Shown piece after piece: positions 8,290 to 15,998 of a stretch of 64,000 bases of DNA. Under the pieces are notes generated by a model. That model was not told the DNA's origin. It made no database searches and was given only the letters and a program-made list of their open reading frames with translations. Each line of letters starts with the position of its first letter. The stretch's first letter is position 1. The stretch lies in NCBI RefSeq assembly GCF_020252395.1, contig NZ_JADCDB010000002.1, positions 291,927 through 355,926 on the forward strand, given 5' to 3'. This DNA comes from Aestuariivirga sp. Its GTDB lineage: Bacteria > Pseudomonadota > Alphaproteobacteria > Rhizobiales > Aestuariivirgaceae. The translations under genes were made by a program, and so were the position numbers.

Positions 8290-9225
8290 ATGACCCACAT
8301 GACCATCGCCCGGAGCCTCCTCGGCACGAAGGAGCTGAAGGGCTCCGCCGACAACCCGAAGATCATGGAGATGTACCGTACCGTCGGCCACCATTGGGTG
8401 GAGCATGACGAGGTCGCCTGGTGCGCCGCCTTCGCCGGCTACTGCCTCGAGAAGGCAGGCATCGCATCGACGCGCAAATTGAATGCGCGGTCCTACCTCA
8501 CCTGGGGCGAGAAGGTGGCCGGCCCCGAGCAGGCGAGGGAGGGAGATATCGTCATCTTCACGCGCGGCGCGAACACGGCGCAAGGCCATGTCGCCTTCTT
8601 TCTCAAGGCAACGGGCAGCCAGATCGAGGTGCTGGGCGGCAACCAGTCCGATGCCGTCACAGTGACGCGCTACCCGAAGTCCCGGTTGCTCGGCATCCGC
8701 CGCCCCATAGCTGCCGGCGGGCCACAGCGCCCTGAGCTGAAGGTCGTCCAGCAGCAGCTGAAGGACCTCGGATACTTCGAGGTCGGCATCGTGGACGGGC
8801 GCTACGGTCCGCGCACCAGGGCTGCCGTGCTGGCCTTCCGGGCCGACAACGAGCTGGGCCTCAGCCCGGATGTCGATACCGTCCTCGTGGAGGCCCTGCA
8901 GCGGGCCAGGCCGCGCGCTGTGTCGCGGGAGCGGGCGGAGGGCAGGCCGGAAGGATCCCGCATAGTGAAGGCTGCCGACGCCCAGATCGCCACGGGCATC
9001 GTGGGCATGGCCGGGGCCGCCGCCTCGGTCGTGGTGCCCGCTGTGGAGACCGCCGAGCGGGCGAAGGATGTGACCGAGCGAACCGTGGGTCTCCTCAATC
9101 TCACCGACTGGCTGCTGCCGGTGCTGCCGTGGGCCGGGGCGGCGATCTTCCTGATCGTCATCCTGCTGGCCTGGAAGGCGAAGGCTGCCCGCATCGAGGA
9201 TCACCGCACGGGGAAGACGCCGTGA
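8290..9225 (+). CDS. Endolysin: CHAP/NlpC-like amidase with peptidoglycan-binding domain and C-terminal membrane helix
   Basis: The first 145 residues match the TIGR02594-type cell-wall hydrolase. The candidate catalytic Cys45 is in VAWCAAFAGYCLEKAG and His100 in AQGHVAFF. Residues about 155-210 form a PG_binding_1 domain (LKVVQQQLKDLGYFEVGIVDGRYGPRTRAAVLAFRADN). A single hydrophobic helix near the end (about 278-297) is followed by a basic tail. I chose the ATG 9 bases after AAGGA; an earlier ATG six codons upstream lies within that ribosome site. The C-terminal helix is unusual and suggests membrane tethering before lysis. The stop overlaps the next start. Confidence 0.85.
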   Translation: MTHMTIARSLLGTKELKGSADNPKIMEMYRTVGHHWVEHDEVAWCAAFAGYCLEKAGIASTRKLNARSYLTWGEKVAGPEQAREGDIVIFTRGANTAQGHVAFFLKATGSQIEVLGGNQSDAVTVTRYPKSRLLGIRRPIAAGGPQRPELKVVQQQLKDLGYFEVGIVDGRYGPRTRAAVLAFRADNELGLSPDVDTVLVEALQRARPRAVSRERAEGRPEGSRIVKAADAQIATGIVGMAGAAASVVVPAVETAERAKDVTERTVGLLNLTDWLLPVLPWAGAAIFLIVILLAWKAKAARIEDHRTGKTP

Positions 9226-9479
9226 TGGGGGTGCTCGTCTCGATACTGGCCGCCGCCTGGTCCCGTCTGTCGGGCTGGGCGGCGCTCCTCGCCGCACTCA
9301 TCGCGGCGCTGGGCATTGCCTGGCTCAGGGGCCGCGCCGCGGGACAAGCGGCTTGGGAGGCCAAACGGGAGGCAGCACGAAACAAGTCTATTCGGCAATC
9401 AGGGGAGACAAGACATGACGTTCAGAACAGCAGCGATCCTGCTCTCGATCGCCGTCTCGGCCGCTGGATGCGCGACTGA
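9225..9479 (+). CDS. Putative i-spanin (Rz-like), 84 aa
   Basis: The ATG overlaps the endolysin stop. An N-terminal hydrophobic segment (about residues 14-34, LSGWAALLAALIAALGIAWL) is followed by a charged helix (RGRAAGQAAWEAKREAARNK). The C-terminus DPALDRRLGRWMRD resembles the ends of short Rz-like proteins. Known two-component spanins join inner and outer membranes in the last step of host lysis. The gene overlaps the lipoprotein gene that follows by 65 bases in another frame, the classic Rz/Rz1 arrangement. It is short for an i-spanin. Confidence 0.68.
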   Translation: MGVLVSILAAAWSRLSGWAALLAALIAALGIAWLRGRAAGQAAWEAKREAARNKSIRQSGETRHDVQNSSDPALDRRLGRWMRD

Positions 9480-9615
9480 CCCGCGGCTTAAGAACGACTG
9501 CGACTGGGCGCAGCCCATCCGGCCCTCCCGGCAGGATGTGCTGACCCGCCAGACGAAGGAGCAGATCCTCGCCCACAACGAGACGGGCCAGAAAATCTGC
9601 GGGTGGCGGCGATGA
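9415..9615 (+). CDS. Putative o-spanin (Rz1-like lipoprotein), 66 aa
   Basis: The N-terminus MTFRTAAILLSIAVSAAGC is a lipoprotein signal with lipobox A-A-G-C, giving a mature protein of about 48 residues starting at Cys19. The remainder (DPRLKNDCDWAQPIRPSRQDVLTRQTKEQILAHNETGQKICGW) is of a type that I associate with alphaproteobacterial prophage lysis regions. It begins inside the i-spanin gene in a different frame, with AGGGGAG upstream of its ATG. Partnership with the preceding protein is inferred from overlap and lipobox, not proved. Confidence 0.7.
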   Translation: MTFRTAAILLSIAVSAAGCATDPRLKNDCDWAQPIRPSRQDVLTRQTKEQILAHNETGQKICGWRR

Positions 9616-9959
9616 GCGTCCCGGTCTCGGACGGTCCGGCCATCGTCGTGGACTATGAATGTCGCCTGCAGCTCGAGGCCGAGAGCGACCTGTTTCCGGC
9701 CGGGGCGACATTCACCGAGCAGCTCCGCGCAAAGGTGAGCGCCGCGATGCCGGTCACGACTCTGAATAGCGGGAATGGCGGTGTCACGCGAGTGACGGAC
9801 CGGATCGTGGAACTGGTAGTGCCCGCAACCGAAACTGCCAGCCTCTCGCCTGGGAGCGCGGTGCTGGATCCTATTCGCACCGATCTCACGCTGCCCAGGC
9901 ATCTCGTCTTCATGCTGGAAATTCCTGTGGTGCAGCCCGTGACGCGGGGGCTCGGATGA
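9612..9959 (+). CDS. Phage hypothetical protein (115 aa)
   Basis: The ATG overlaps the preceding stop (GATGAGC). The protein has no signal peptide or membrane helix. It reads as a beta-rich domain (AIVVDYECRLQLEAESDLFPAGATFTEQLRAKV ... ELVVPATETASLSPGSAVLDPIRTD). The pattern is like small proteins encoded with tail-decoration genes, possibly a domain that holds the collagen-like protein encoded next. I do not know a named function. Its stop overlaps the following start. Confidence 0.6.
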   Translation: MSVPVSDGPAIVVDYECRLQLEAESDLFPAGATFTEQLRAKVSAAMPVTTLNSGNGGVTRVTDRIVELVVPATETASLSPGSAVLDPIRTDLTLPRHLVFMLEIPVVQPVTRGLG

Positions 9960-10192
9960 CAGGGGCTTGGATGACAGGAGCTGTCTCCTGCCGGTCGGTC
10001 ACAGGGCCGATCCGCCTGAAAACCCAATCCGATGTGCCCATCACGGCGCGCGTTCTCGCGAGTCCTGTGGCGGTCGGTGTTCTTGGAACCACCGGGCCAA
10101 CAGGGGAGCAGGGGCAAACGGGATCCGCAGGACCCCAAGGCCCACCCGGCAATCTCGACACCGGCCTCGTCCTCGATGGCGGCAACTTCTGA
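9956..10192 (+). CDS. Collagen-like phage tail appendage protein (78 aa)
   Basis: Residues about 44-66 are a run of Gly-x-y triplets (GTTGPTGEQGQTGSAGPQGP), which would form a short collagen-type trimeric rod. The N-terminal part (CRSVTGPIRLKTQSDVPITARVLASPVAVG) may be its anchoring domain. The C-terminus is LVLDGGNF, closely echoed by the following microprotein. Phage collagen-like segments usually lie in fibres, tips or decorations. The 5' end contains a short direct repeat (GGATGACAGG twice) around two possible ATG starts. Confidence 0.65.
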   Translation: MTGAWMTGAVSCRSVTGPIRLKTQSDVPITARVLASPVAVGVLGTTGPTGEQGQTGSAGPQGPPGNLDTGLVLDGGNF

Positions 10193-10213
10193 CAACAAGG
10201 GAAACTCTCATCC

Positions 10214-10282
10214 ATGGCAAACGTCATCGCCATCTCGGGCGGTAGCGTCGATGGTGTCACGCTGGATGGCGGGACGTTCTGA
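10214..10282 (+). CDS. Microprotein, 22 aa, sharing the LDGG[NT]F ending
   Basis: The frame reads MANVIAISGGSVDGVTLDGGTF and stops. Its end VTLDGGTF parallels LVLDGGNF of the gene just upstream, so the two small reading frames look like a duplicated tip motif. There is a purine-rich GGGAAA upstream as a weak ribosome site. It could be a genuine small tail protein or the leftover 3' end of a longer gene cut off by the cargo insertion that follows. Confidence 0.4.
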   Translation: MANVIAISGGSVDGVTLDGGTF

Positions 10283-10320
10283 GCGGTTGGGGAATTCTGA
10301 GAAGTTTATTCACTGAACGG

Positions 10321-11262
10321 TCAAGTCGCAGTTTGCTGAGGACCTTCTTGTCCCGCCTCCCATTCCGAATAGGTATGGCCATCCGGCAGTTTCCATAGAA
10401 TGCGCCCATTCGCGCTAGCACCAATGACAGCTGAAGCGGCGGATGAAGGAGAAGAAAAACTGTAGCTACTGGTGAATACCAGGAAGTCGCCATCGCGACG
10501 GAGGACACCCCTTTCGAGCAATGTCTCCCGAAGTGCTAACGTCCCTCGAGGCACGGTTCGGGTTGTGCGAGCCCGGGCCTTTGACCCTTCTGTCACGACG
10601 AATTCCCCAGACGAACCCACCATCATTTTCGCAGCGTAGCCTTCACCAATGAAGGTGAACATCGCAGGCCTATCGGTAGCTGGCTCAGAAACATTCGCAG
10701 TCTGACCTGGTATCTCTGGCGGCCGCCCTTTCATCTCACGGAATAGATCCCATCCTAGCGCCCCAACCAGAGTCTTTGTCTGGTCGACAAACTCGTCCAT
10801 GTCGACGCGATCTTGGAGGGGCAGCTTACCCGCATCATCAGACGGTCGCTTGGAGTTCGGCATTGACCATCGAATACTGCCGCCGATATTTCGTATGAGA
10901 GACGATTCCACATATCGAGCATGGCTCTTCGTCAGGTTTTCATCCTTGCTGATCAGAACGACAGTATCCGTCCAGAAGCCCTTAGCGTCTCGGCCGGATT
11001 CATTCGAATTATGGTAAGACAGTCTTGCGCCAACACCCTCAGATTCGCCGATATAAGCGAGTTGCCTGTCTTGGTGGTTTTCGTCTGAACCAATCAGGAT
11101 ATAGACGCCAGGTCGCTCGATCTCGGGAAACGTTTCCCTCACACGACGTAGTTGATTGCGCCGAAAGGCAATCGCCTGGATCGTCGACATTGAAATTTGA
11201 GCGACCCTGATGCCGCTTGGGTCGCCATCAAGCAGGAATATGTTGATCGAGCGCGGCTTCAA
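10321..11262 (-). CDS. GIY-YIG nuclease-domain protein with C-terminal DUF4357 domain
   Basis: This 313-residue protein has a GIY-YIG-like core at about residues 50-125. GVYILIG takes the place of the first motif, followed by LAYIGESEGVGARLSYH and LTKSHARYVESSLIR. The C-terminal part (about 215-310, SKARARTTRT...LVFTSSYSFSSPSSAASAVIGASANGRILWKL) fits DUF4357, which often accompanies such domains. It lies on the opposite strand to the tail operon, is visibly more A+T-rich than the phage genes, and sits at the prophage end, where accessory cargo is common. A nuclease acting on incoming DNA is plausible but untested. The first Tyr pair is altered (GVY), which may matter for activity. Confidence 0.8.
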   Translation of the reverse strand: MKPRSINIFLLDGDPSGIRVAQISMSTIQAIAFRRNQLRRVRETFPEIERPGVYILIGSDENHQDRQLAYIGESEGVGARLSYHNSNESGRDAKGFWTDTVVLISKDENLTKSHARYVESSLIRNIGGSIRWSMPNSKRPSDDAGKLPLQDRVDMDEFVDQTKTLVGALGWDLFREMKGRPPEIPGQTANVSEPATDRPAMFTFIGEGYAAKMMVGSSGEFVVTEGSKARARTTRTVPRGTLALRETLLERGVLRRDGDFLVFTSSYSFSSPSSAASAVIGASANGRILWKLPDGHTYSEWEAGQEGPQQTAT

Positions 11263-11655
11263 TTTGGTGATACTGTCCGTCAGGAGAATATTTCAGAGTT
11301 TGAAGCGTCTGATCGAATAGGGGATCTGACCTATCTGTCTGCGTGAAACATATATGCCCTTCCTTCGTCATTGCAAGCGTCGAGCATTTGCCGTGTCGCG
11401 TTTGACCGCCAGGTGCCAGAGATATTCCCATCCTCGATCCAACCGTCTCTTCTCAGAGCAGTAGTGCCGAAAGGACCGAACAACTCCTCTGGGAGGCAAA
11501 GCCAAGGTGTGGACTGGATCGAAGTGGGTGGGGAAGCCCGTCAAGTACGGGTACACTTATCTCATGATTACCTGTAGCTTCGACTTCATTCTGAAAGTCG
11601 CTGTTAAACAGCAACATGAGCAATAACATATCCCAGATAGTGCCGCTAGCTCCTC
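11263..11655. other. Intergenic, A+T-richer; no gene supported
   Basis: This stretch lies between the GIY-YIG gene start and the truncated lipoprotein gene. Short open frames exist on both strands but lack ribosome sites and recognisable sequence. It probably holds the promoter of the GIY-YIG gene, which I could not pin down, and remnants of phage sequence. Confidence 0.5.
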
Positions 11656-11859
11656 GTGATCGCGACGCTCTCGCTGACCGCCTGCGCGACGGCACCTTCT
11701 AGGCCGTCCGTCGTCTGCCCGCCGGTCGCGGCTTACGATCGCGCCTTCCAAGCCCGGCTTGCCGACGAAATCCTGCGCCTGCCACCCGGCGCGGCGCTGG
11801 AACGAGCAATGCTGGACTACGCTCGGCTGCGCGATCAGGCGCGGGCTTGCCTAGCTTAG
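11656..11859 (+). pseudogene. 5'-truncated Rz1-like phage lipoprotein
   Basis: The visible protein (IATLSLTACATAPSRPSVVCPPVAAYDRAFQARLADEILRLPPGAALERAMLDYARLRDQARACLA) has the lipobox and body of an outer-membrane spanin-like phage lipoprotein. The signal sequence is too short and lacks basic residues. The only start is a GTG, and an in-frame TAG stands three codons upstream. This suggests that the true 5' end was lost when the A+T-rich cargo segment arrived. Its stop lies one base from the stop of the convergent ATPase gene, so the prophage edge is here or inside it. Confidence 0.6.
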
Positions 11860-11860
11860 C

Positions 11861-13288
11861 TCAAGCTCGCGGACCAAGTGCAAGATGCTCGTCCGCGATG
11901 GCGGCGAGCAGCGGTTGGTCGTGACTGATCAGGACAAGGCCGAGCCCCTGTTGATCGACGGTTGCCCGCAGCAGCTGCATCGTCTCACGTTGAACGACCG
12001 GGTCGAGCCGCGAGGTCGGCTCATCGGCGACAATCGCTACTGGATCGAGAAGGAGGATGCGTGCCAGTGCGAGCCGCTGGGCCTCGCCGCCGGAAACCTC
12101 GCAGGGGCGACGGTTCATCAGCCGATGATTGACCTTCAGCCTTTCCAGCAGCGGCGGCAGATCGCGTGCGGCCGAGAGGCCGGACTTGACGTCTTCGAGC
12201 GCAAGGAACTGGCGTGCGAAGGTCAGGTGCGGCACGAAGGCCGTGATCGGATCCTGATGCAGCTTTTGATAGCGCTGCCTGAGCGGCGGTATCGCCGACG
12301 GCATCGCCACGATATCCAGCCCACCCCATTCGACGCTGCCGGCCATCGGACGACGCAGACCCAGCAGAATGTCGCCGAGCGTGCTCTTGCCGCTGCCGCT
12401 CGGCCCGGAGATCGCCAGCACGCCGCCTTTCGGGAGATGCAGGTCAAGGTCCTCGAACAGCATTCCCCCTTTTGGCCAGCCAAAGGAGAGACCGTGCGCA
12501 GATAGCGCAAGGCTCGTCATGTCGCAGCAGCGGTGGCAGCGTGGCCAGTGGCGCGGATCGGCCGCTAGCCATGTTCGGGCGTAGTCGCTTTGAGGCGCAG
12601 ACAGGAGTCCTGCACTCGGGCCATGTTCTACGACTCGGCCATTCCTGATGATCGCCAGTTCTCCAGGAAGCTCCTCTGCGAGCCTGCGATCATGGGTGAT
12701 GACGAGCAGGCTGCGTCCAGCGGCCGAAAGGCGCTTGAGTGCGGCGATCGCCTGAGTGACGCGGTCGGAGTCCAGACCCTTGGTCGGCTCATCAGCAACA
12801 ATGATCGGCGCGCCGACGCCCAGCGCCGAGGCCACCAGCACCCGTTGAGCCATGCCGCCGGACAGCGTGAATGGGTAGGCGTCTGCCGTCGAACCAGGCA
12901 AATCGAAAGCCGCGAGTGCGGGCTTGATGGCCTCCTCTTGGAGGCCTGCCAGCGCCATCTGCCGCTTTACGCGCATGGTCGGATCGAGCGCAGCGGATGG
13001 CTCCTGCGGGATCAGCATGATCTGCTCGCGCCAAAGCGCGGCAAGACGTTTCGGTTCGCTCGCAGGAATCGACTCGTGGCCGCCAATCGTGATGGTTCCC
13101 GAGACGGACAAGCCGGCCGGCAGGAGGCCGAACACGGCCTGCGCGATCAAACTCTTGCCGCTGCCGGTTTCGCCGATGAGCGTCAGAACGCCCCCGCGCG
13201 GCACTGACAGCGACACGTCATCAACAAGAGCAGCGCCGCTTCTGTCGTGGATCGAAAGATGGGAGATTGTGAGGGCCGCTTCGGTCAT
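11861..13288 (-). CDS. Fused double ABC ATPase of a peptide/opine-type importer
   Basis: One 475-residue chain carries two ATP-binding domains, as if DppD and DppF (or CntD and CntF) were joined. Domain 1 has Walker A GETGSGKS, signature LSGGM and Walker B IIVADEPTKGLD. Domain 2 has GPSGSGKST, VSGGEAQRLALARIL and VAIVADEPTSRLD. I chose the ATG that overlaps the stop of the permease gene upstream (MTEAALTISHLSI); 49 further codons upstream lie within that permease. It is the last gene of the zur-divergent operon and should power import through the two permeases. Confidence 0.9.
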   Translation of the reverse strand: MTEAALTISHLSIHDRSGAALVDDVSLSVPRGGVLTLIGETGSGKSLIAQAVFGLLPAGLSVSGTITIGGHESIPASEPKRLAALWREQIMLIPQEPSAALDPTMRVKRQMALAGLQEEAIKPALAAFDLPGSTADAYPFTLSGGMAQRVLVASALGVGAPIIVADEPTKGLDSDRVTQAIAALKRLSAAGRSLLVITHDRRLAEELPGELAIIRNGRVVEHGPSAGLLSAPQSDYARTWLAADPRHWPRCHRCCDMTSLALSAHGLSFGWPKGGMLFEDLDLHLPKGGVLAISGPSGSGKSTLGDILLGLRRPMAGSVEWGGLDIVAMPSAIPPLRQRYQKLHQDPITAFVPHLTFARQFLALEDVKSGLSAARDLPPLLERLKVNHRLMNRRPCEVSGGEAQRLALARILLLDPVAIVADEPTSRLDPVVQRETMQLLRATVDQQGLGLVLISHDQPLLAAIADEHLALGPRA

Positions 13289-14109
13289 TGCGCACGACCC
13301 GTTGAATTCGAAGCAAGCGCTTGGCCTGCCAAAGTCAGTGTCAGCACCGACACAAAGATCATCAGACAGGGCGCCGCCATCTGGACGAAGCCCTCGGCGA
13401 GGAAGGGCAGCAGCTCGTTGATCATCGCGCCCCATTCGGGTGTGGGAGGCTTCAGACCAAGCCCGAGGAAACCAAGTGCCGAGATCGACATGATGGCCTG
13501 CCCGACGCCGAGCGTCGCCAATGGCATCACCGCGCGCAGCACGGACGGCAGGACATGGCGCTTCAGGATTGTTAGCTCCGGGAAACCCGCGAGGCGCGCG
13601 GCCTCGACATGGCCTTCCCGGAGAACGCTCGTGGCCACCGCCTCAGCCATGCGGGCGTACTGCGGCCAAAGCGCCAGCTTGAGCCCGATAAGCATGGGCC
13701 AGATACCGCCACCGAGGAACCCGGCAAACAGGAGAGCCAGCAACAGTCCGGGGAAGGCGAGCATCAGGTCGGCAAGACGCATGATCAGCGCCCTGACAAG
13801 CGCGCCGCTATTGGCCGCGATCAATCCGAGCGCGACGCCCACGCTAGACGCCAGCGCCACGCAGAGCACGGCAAGGCCCAGCGAGTGCGGAGCGCCAGCC
13901 AGGACACGCGAGAGAATGTCGCGTCCAACATGATCGGTGCCGAGCAGGTGAGCGATGCTTGGCGCTTCCATGACCCGCATCAGATCCTGCGCATTGGGGT
14001 CCTGCGGCGCAAGGAATGGGCCGGTCAGCGCAAGGCCAGCCAGCGCCGCCAGCGGCCAGACGGAAGGCGGCAGGCTCCGCGCACGAACAGGCTCGAGAAC
14101 GAGGCTCAT
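13285..14109 (-). CDS. ABC importer permease, DppC/NikC/CntC type
   Basis: This 274-residue protein has about six membrane helices. The C-type features are an early loop with DPNAQDLMRVMEAPSIAHLLGTDHVGRDILSRVLAG and the coupling-helix region EAARLAGFPELTILKRHVLPSVLRAV. The sequence LGTDxxGRDxxSR is a hallmark of the second permease of peptide/nickel/opine importers. It overlaps its neighbours on both sides by 4 bases, so it is translated as part of the operon. Confidence 0.92.
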   Translation of the reverse strand: MSLVLEPVRARSLPPSVWPLAALAGLALTGPFLAPQDPNAQDLMRVMEAPSIAHLLGTDHVGRDILSRVLAGAPHSLGLAVLCVALASSVGVALGLIAANSGALVRALIMRLADLMLAFPGLLLALLFAGFLGGGIWPMLIGLKLALWPQYARMAEAVATSVLREGHVEAARLAGFPELTILKRHVLPSVLRAVMPLATLGVGQAIMSISALGFLGLGLKPPTPEWGAMINELLPFLAEGFVQMAAPCLMIFVSVLTLTLAGQALASNSTGRAQ

Positions 14110-15059
14110 GCGCGCGCCTCCTCAAGCCCGCGTGGGTCGAGCCACAGGCGCGTAAGGTCAGCCAGCAGGCTAACAACTGCGAAGGCAAAACCGATGACGA
14201 GGCCCGCCCCCATAATGACCGGTACATCGCGCGCGATCAGCGCCTTGACGAGCAGTTCGCCGAGGCCCGGATAGTTGAACAGGGTCTCGATGACCACGAA
14301 GCCATCGATGACGAAAGCGAATTGCAGCGCGGCATAGGTCACCACTGGAATCGCAGCGTTGCGCACCCCATGGTGCCGGAAAGCAGCAGCAGGGGTCAGC
14401 CCCTTCACCCGTGCATAGGTCATGAAGAACGCCGAGCGCACCTCCACCACGGCGTTGCGGATCACGGGGATTGAGAAGGCCACGAGCGAGAGTGCCAGCG
14501 TAAAGGCCGGCAGCACCATGTGCGCGCCCGTCCTGAAGCCGGCCGGCGGCAGCCAGCGCAGGGTCAGCGCAAACAGAGTGATGAGCCCGATGCCGACAAG
14601 GAAGCTGGGCAGCGAGGCGAGCGTCACGGCCAGCGCGTCGGTTATCCGGTCGACAACGCCGCCGGGCCTGAACCCAGCCATGATGCCGAGCGGCAAGGCG
14701 ATCAGATAGGACAGGAGCCAGCCGATCAGGCCGAGTTGCAGGGTGAAGGAGGCGTGATAGGCGAGTTCCTGTTTGACCGGCTTGCCCGAGAGCAGCGAAC
14801 GGCCGAGATCGCCCTGGGCGAGGTTGCCCATCCACTGACCATACTGAACGATGAGCGGCCTATCGAGGCCCTCCTCGCGTCGGATGCGATCGGCGGTCTC
14901 TGGCGTGACGCGTTCGTCACCGACACGGGCGGCTGCCACGCGCAAGGCGAGATCGCCCGGCAGCGCATGCACGAAAACGAAGCAGAGCGAGGCGAGCACC
15001 GCGGCCGTCGCGAGCGCCTGACCGATCCGAAGCATGATGACGCGCAGGACCGTGTTCAT
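14106..15059 (-). CDS. ABC importer permease, DppB/NikB/CntB type
   Basis: The start is the ATG overlapping the stop of the EamA gene, giving 317 residues (MNTVLRVIMLRIGQALATAAV...). Features of the first permease are the N-terminal helix, the periplasmic domain with RIRREEGLDRPLIVQYGQWMGNLAQGDLGRS, and the coupling motif YARVKGLTPAAAFRHHGVRNAAIPV. A reading that starts about 100 codons further upstream lies inside the EamA gene and is not supported. It pairs with the C-type permease to form the membrane channel. Confidence 0.92.
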   Translation of the reverse strand: MNTVLRVIMLRIGQALATAAVLASLCFVFVHALPGDLALRVAAARVGDERVTPETADRIRREEGLDRPLIVQYGQWMGNLAQGDLGRSLLSGKPVKQELAYHASFTLQLGLIGWLLSYLIALPLGIMAGFRPGGVVDRITDALAVTLASLPSFLVGIGLITLFALTLRWLPPAGFRTGAHMVLPAFTLALSLVAFSIPVIRNAVVEVRSAFFMTYARVKGLTPAAAFRHHGVRNAAIPVVTYAALQFAFVIDGFVVIETLFNYPGLGELLVKALIARDVPVIMGAGLVIGFAFAVVSLLADLTRLWLDPRGLEEARA

Positions 15060-15994
15060 GCCGGCGAAGCTTTCAGCCGCGCGCCGATCCTGTCGGCGAA
15101 GGCGACACAGGCCGCGGCGATCACGATGAGCAGTGCACCGATGAGGCTGACCGGCTCCGGCCAGAGCGCGAAGACGGCGAGGTCGAACAGGATGGCCCAG
15201 ATCATCGCCGTGTACTCGAACGGCGCCAGCGTTGACACCGGCGCGCGTGCCACAGCTTCGGTCATGGCGATATGCGCGAGACCACCGAACAGGCCCGACG
15301 CGATCAGCGCGAGGAGCGCCGTCTGGCCAACATCGGCCCAGCCGAGCGGCATGGTCGCCAAACCGCACGCCGCGCAGACCACAGCGAAGTAGAAGGCGAT
15401 CGCCGCCGGCGCTTCTGTCGCGGTCAATCGTTTGATCTCGGTCTTGGCTAGCGCGGTGGTTGCGGCGCAGGCGAGCCCAGCGCCCACGCCGATCAGCGTG
15501 CTGACCGCGAGTTCTGGCCCCACCATGGCCGGCCAGAGCATCAGCCCGACGCCGAGGAAGCCGAGAAGTGTCGCAGCCACCACAACGATTCCAGGCCGCT
15601 CGCCGAGCAGCGCCACCGCGATTGGCACCACGATCAGGGGCGCGAGGAAAGAGAGCGCCGTTGCCAGAGCCAACGGCAGATGGGCGATCGACAGGAAGGA
15701 GAAGAACATCGCCGCGCAGCCATAGAGGCTGCGTTTGACGTGCCCGAGCGGCCGTTCGGTCTTGAGACCGTGGCGCAGTTGCCCGCGCCAGGCGAGATAG
15801 ACGAGGATCGGCACGAGTGCGACCGCGCTGCGCCAGAACACGATCTGGCCGACCGGAGCCTCCACCGATGCGATCTGTACAGCAAGGCTCATCAGCGAGA
15901 AGAACAGGGTAGCGAGCAGGCGCAAGGCAATCCCAGCGCCTGTTGCACCAACAATCCCGCCCATCTCGGTCGACGCGCTGCTCACCAGTCTCAA
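15056..15994 (-). CDS. EamA/DMT-family transporter, possible metallophore exporter
   Basis: This 312-residue protein has about ten membrane helices in two EamA halves (LATLFFSLMSLAVQIASVEAPVGQIVFWRSAVALVPI; later AHIAMTEAVARAPVSTLAPFEYTAMIWAILFDLAVF). It lies inside the importer operon, 4 bases after the binding-protein gene on the coding strand, and overlaps the next gene. In Pseudomonas the exporter of the opine metallophore pseudopaline (CntI) belongs to this family, so an export role for a zincophore is an attractive inference. A start 33 bases downstream (MGGIVGATG) is also possible. Confidence 0.85.
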   Translation of the reverse strand: MRLVSSASTEMGGIVGATGAGIALRLLATLFFSLMSLAVQIASVEAPVGQIVFWRSAVALVPILVYLAWRGQLRHGLKTERPLGHVKRSLYGCAAMFFSFLSIAHLPLALATALSFLAPLIVVPIAVALLGERPGIVVVAATLLGFLGVGLMLWPAMVGPELAVSTLIGVGAGLACAATTALAKTEIKRLTATEAPAAIAFYFAVVCAACGLATMPLGWADVGQTALLALIASGLFGGLAHIAMTEAVARAPVSTLAPFEYTAMIWAILFDLAVFALWPEPVSLIGALLIVIAAACVAFADRIGARLKASPA

Positions 15995-15998
15995 ACCC

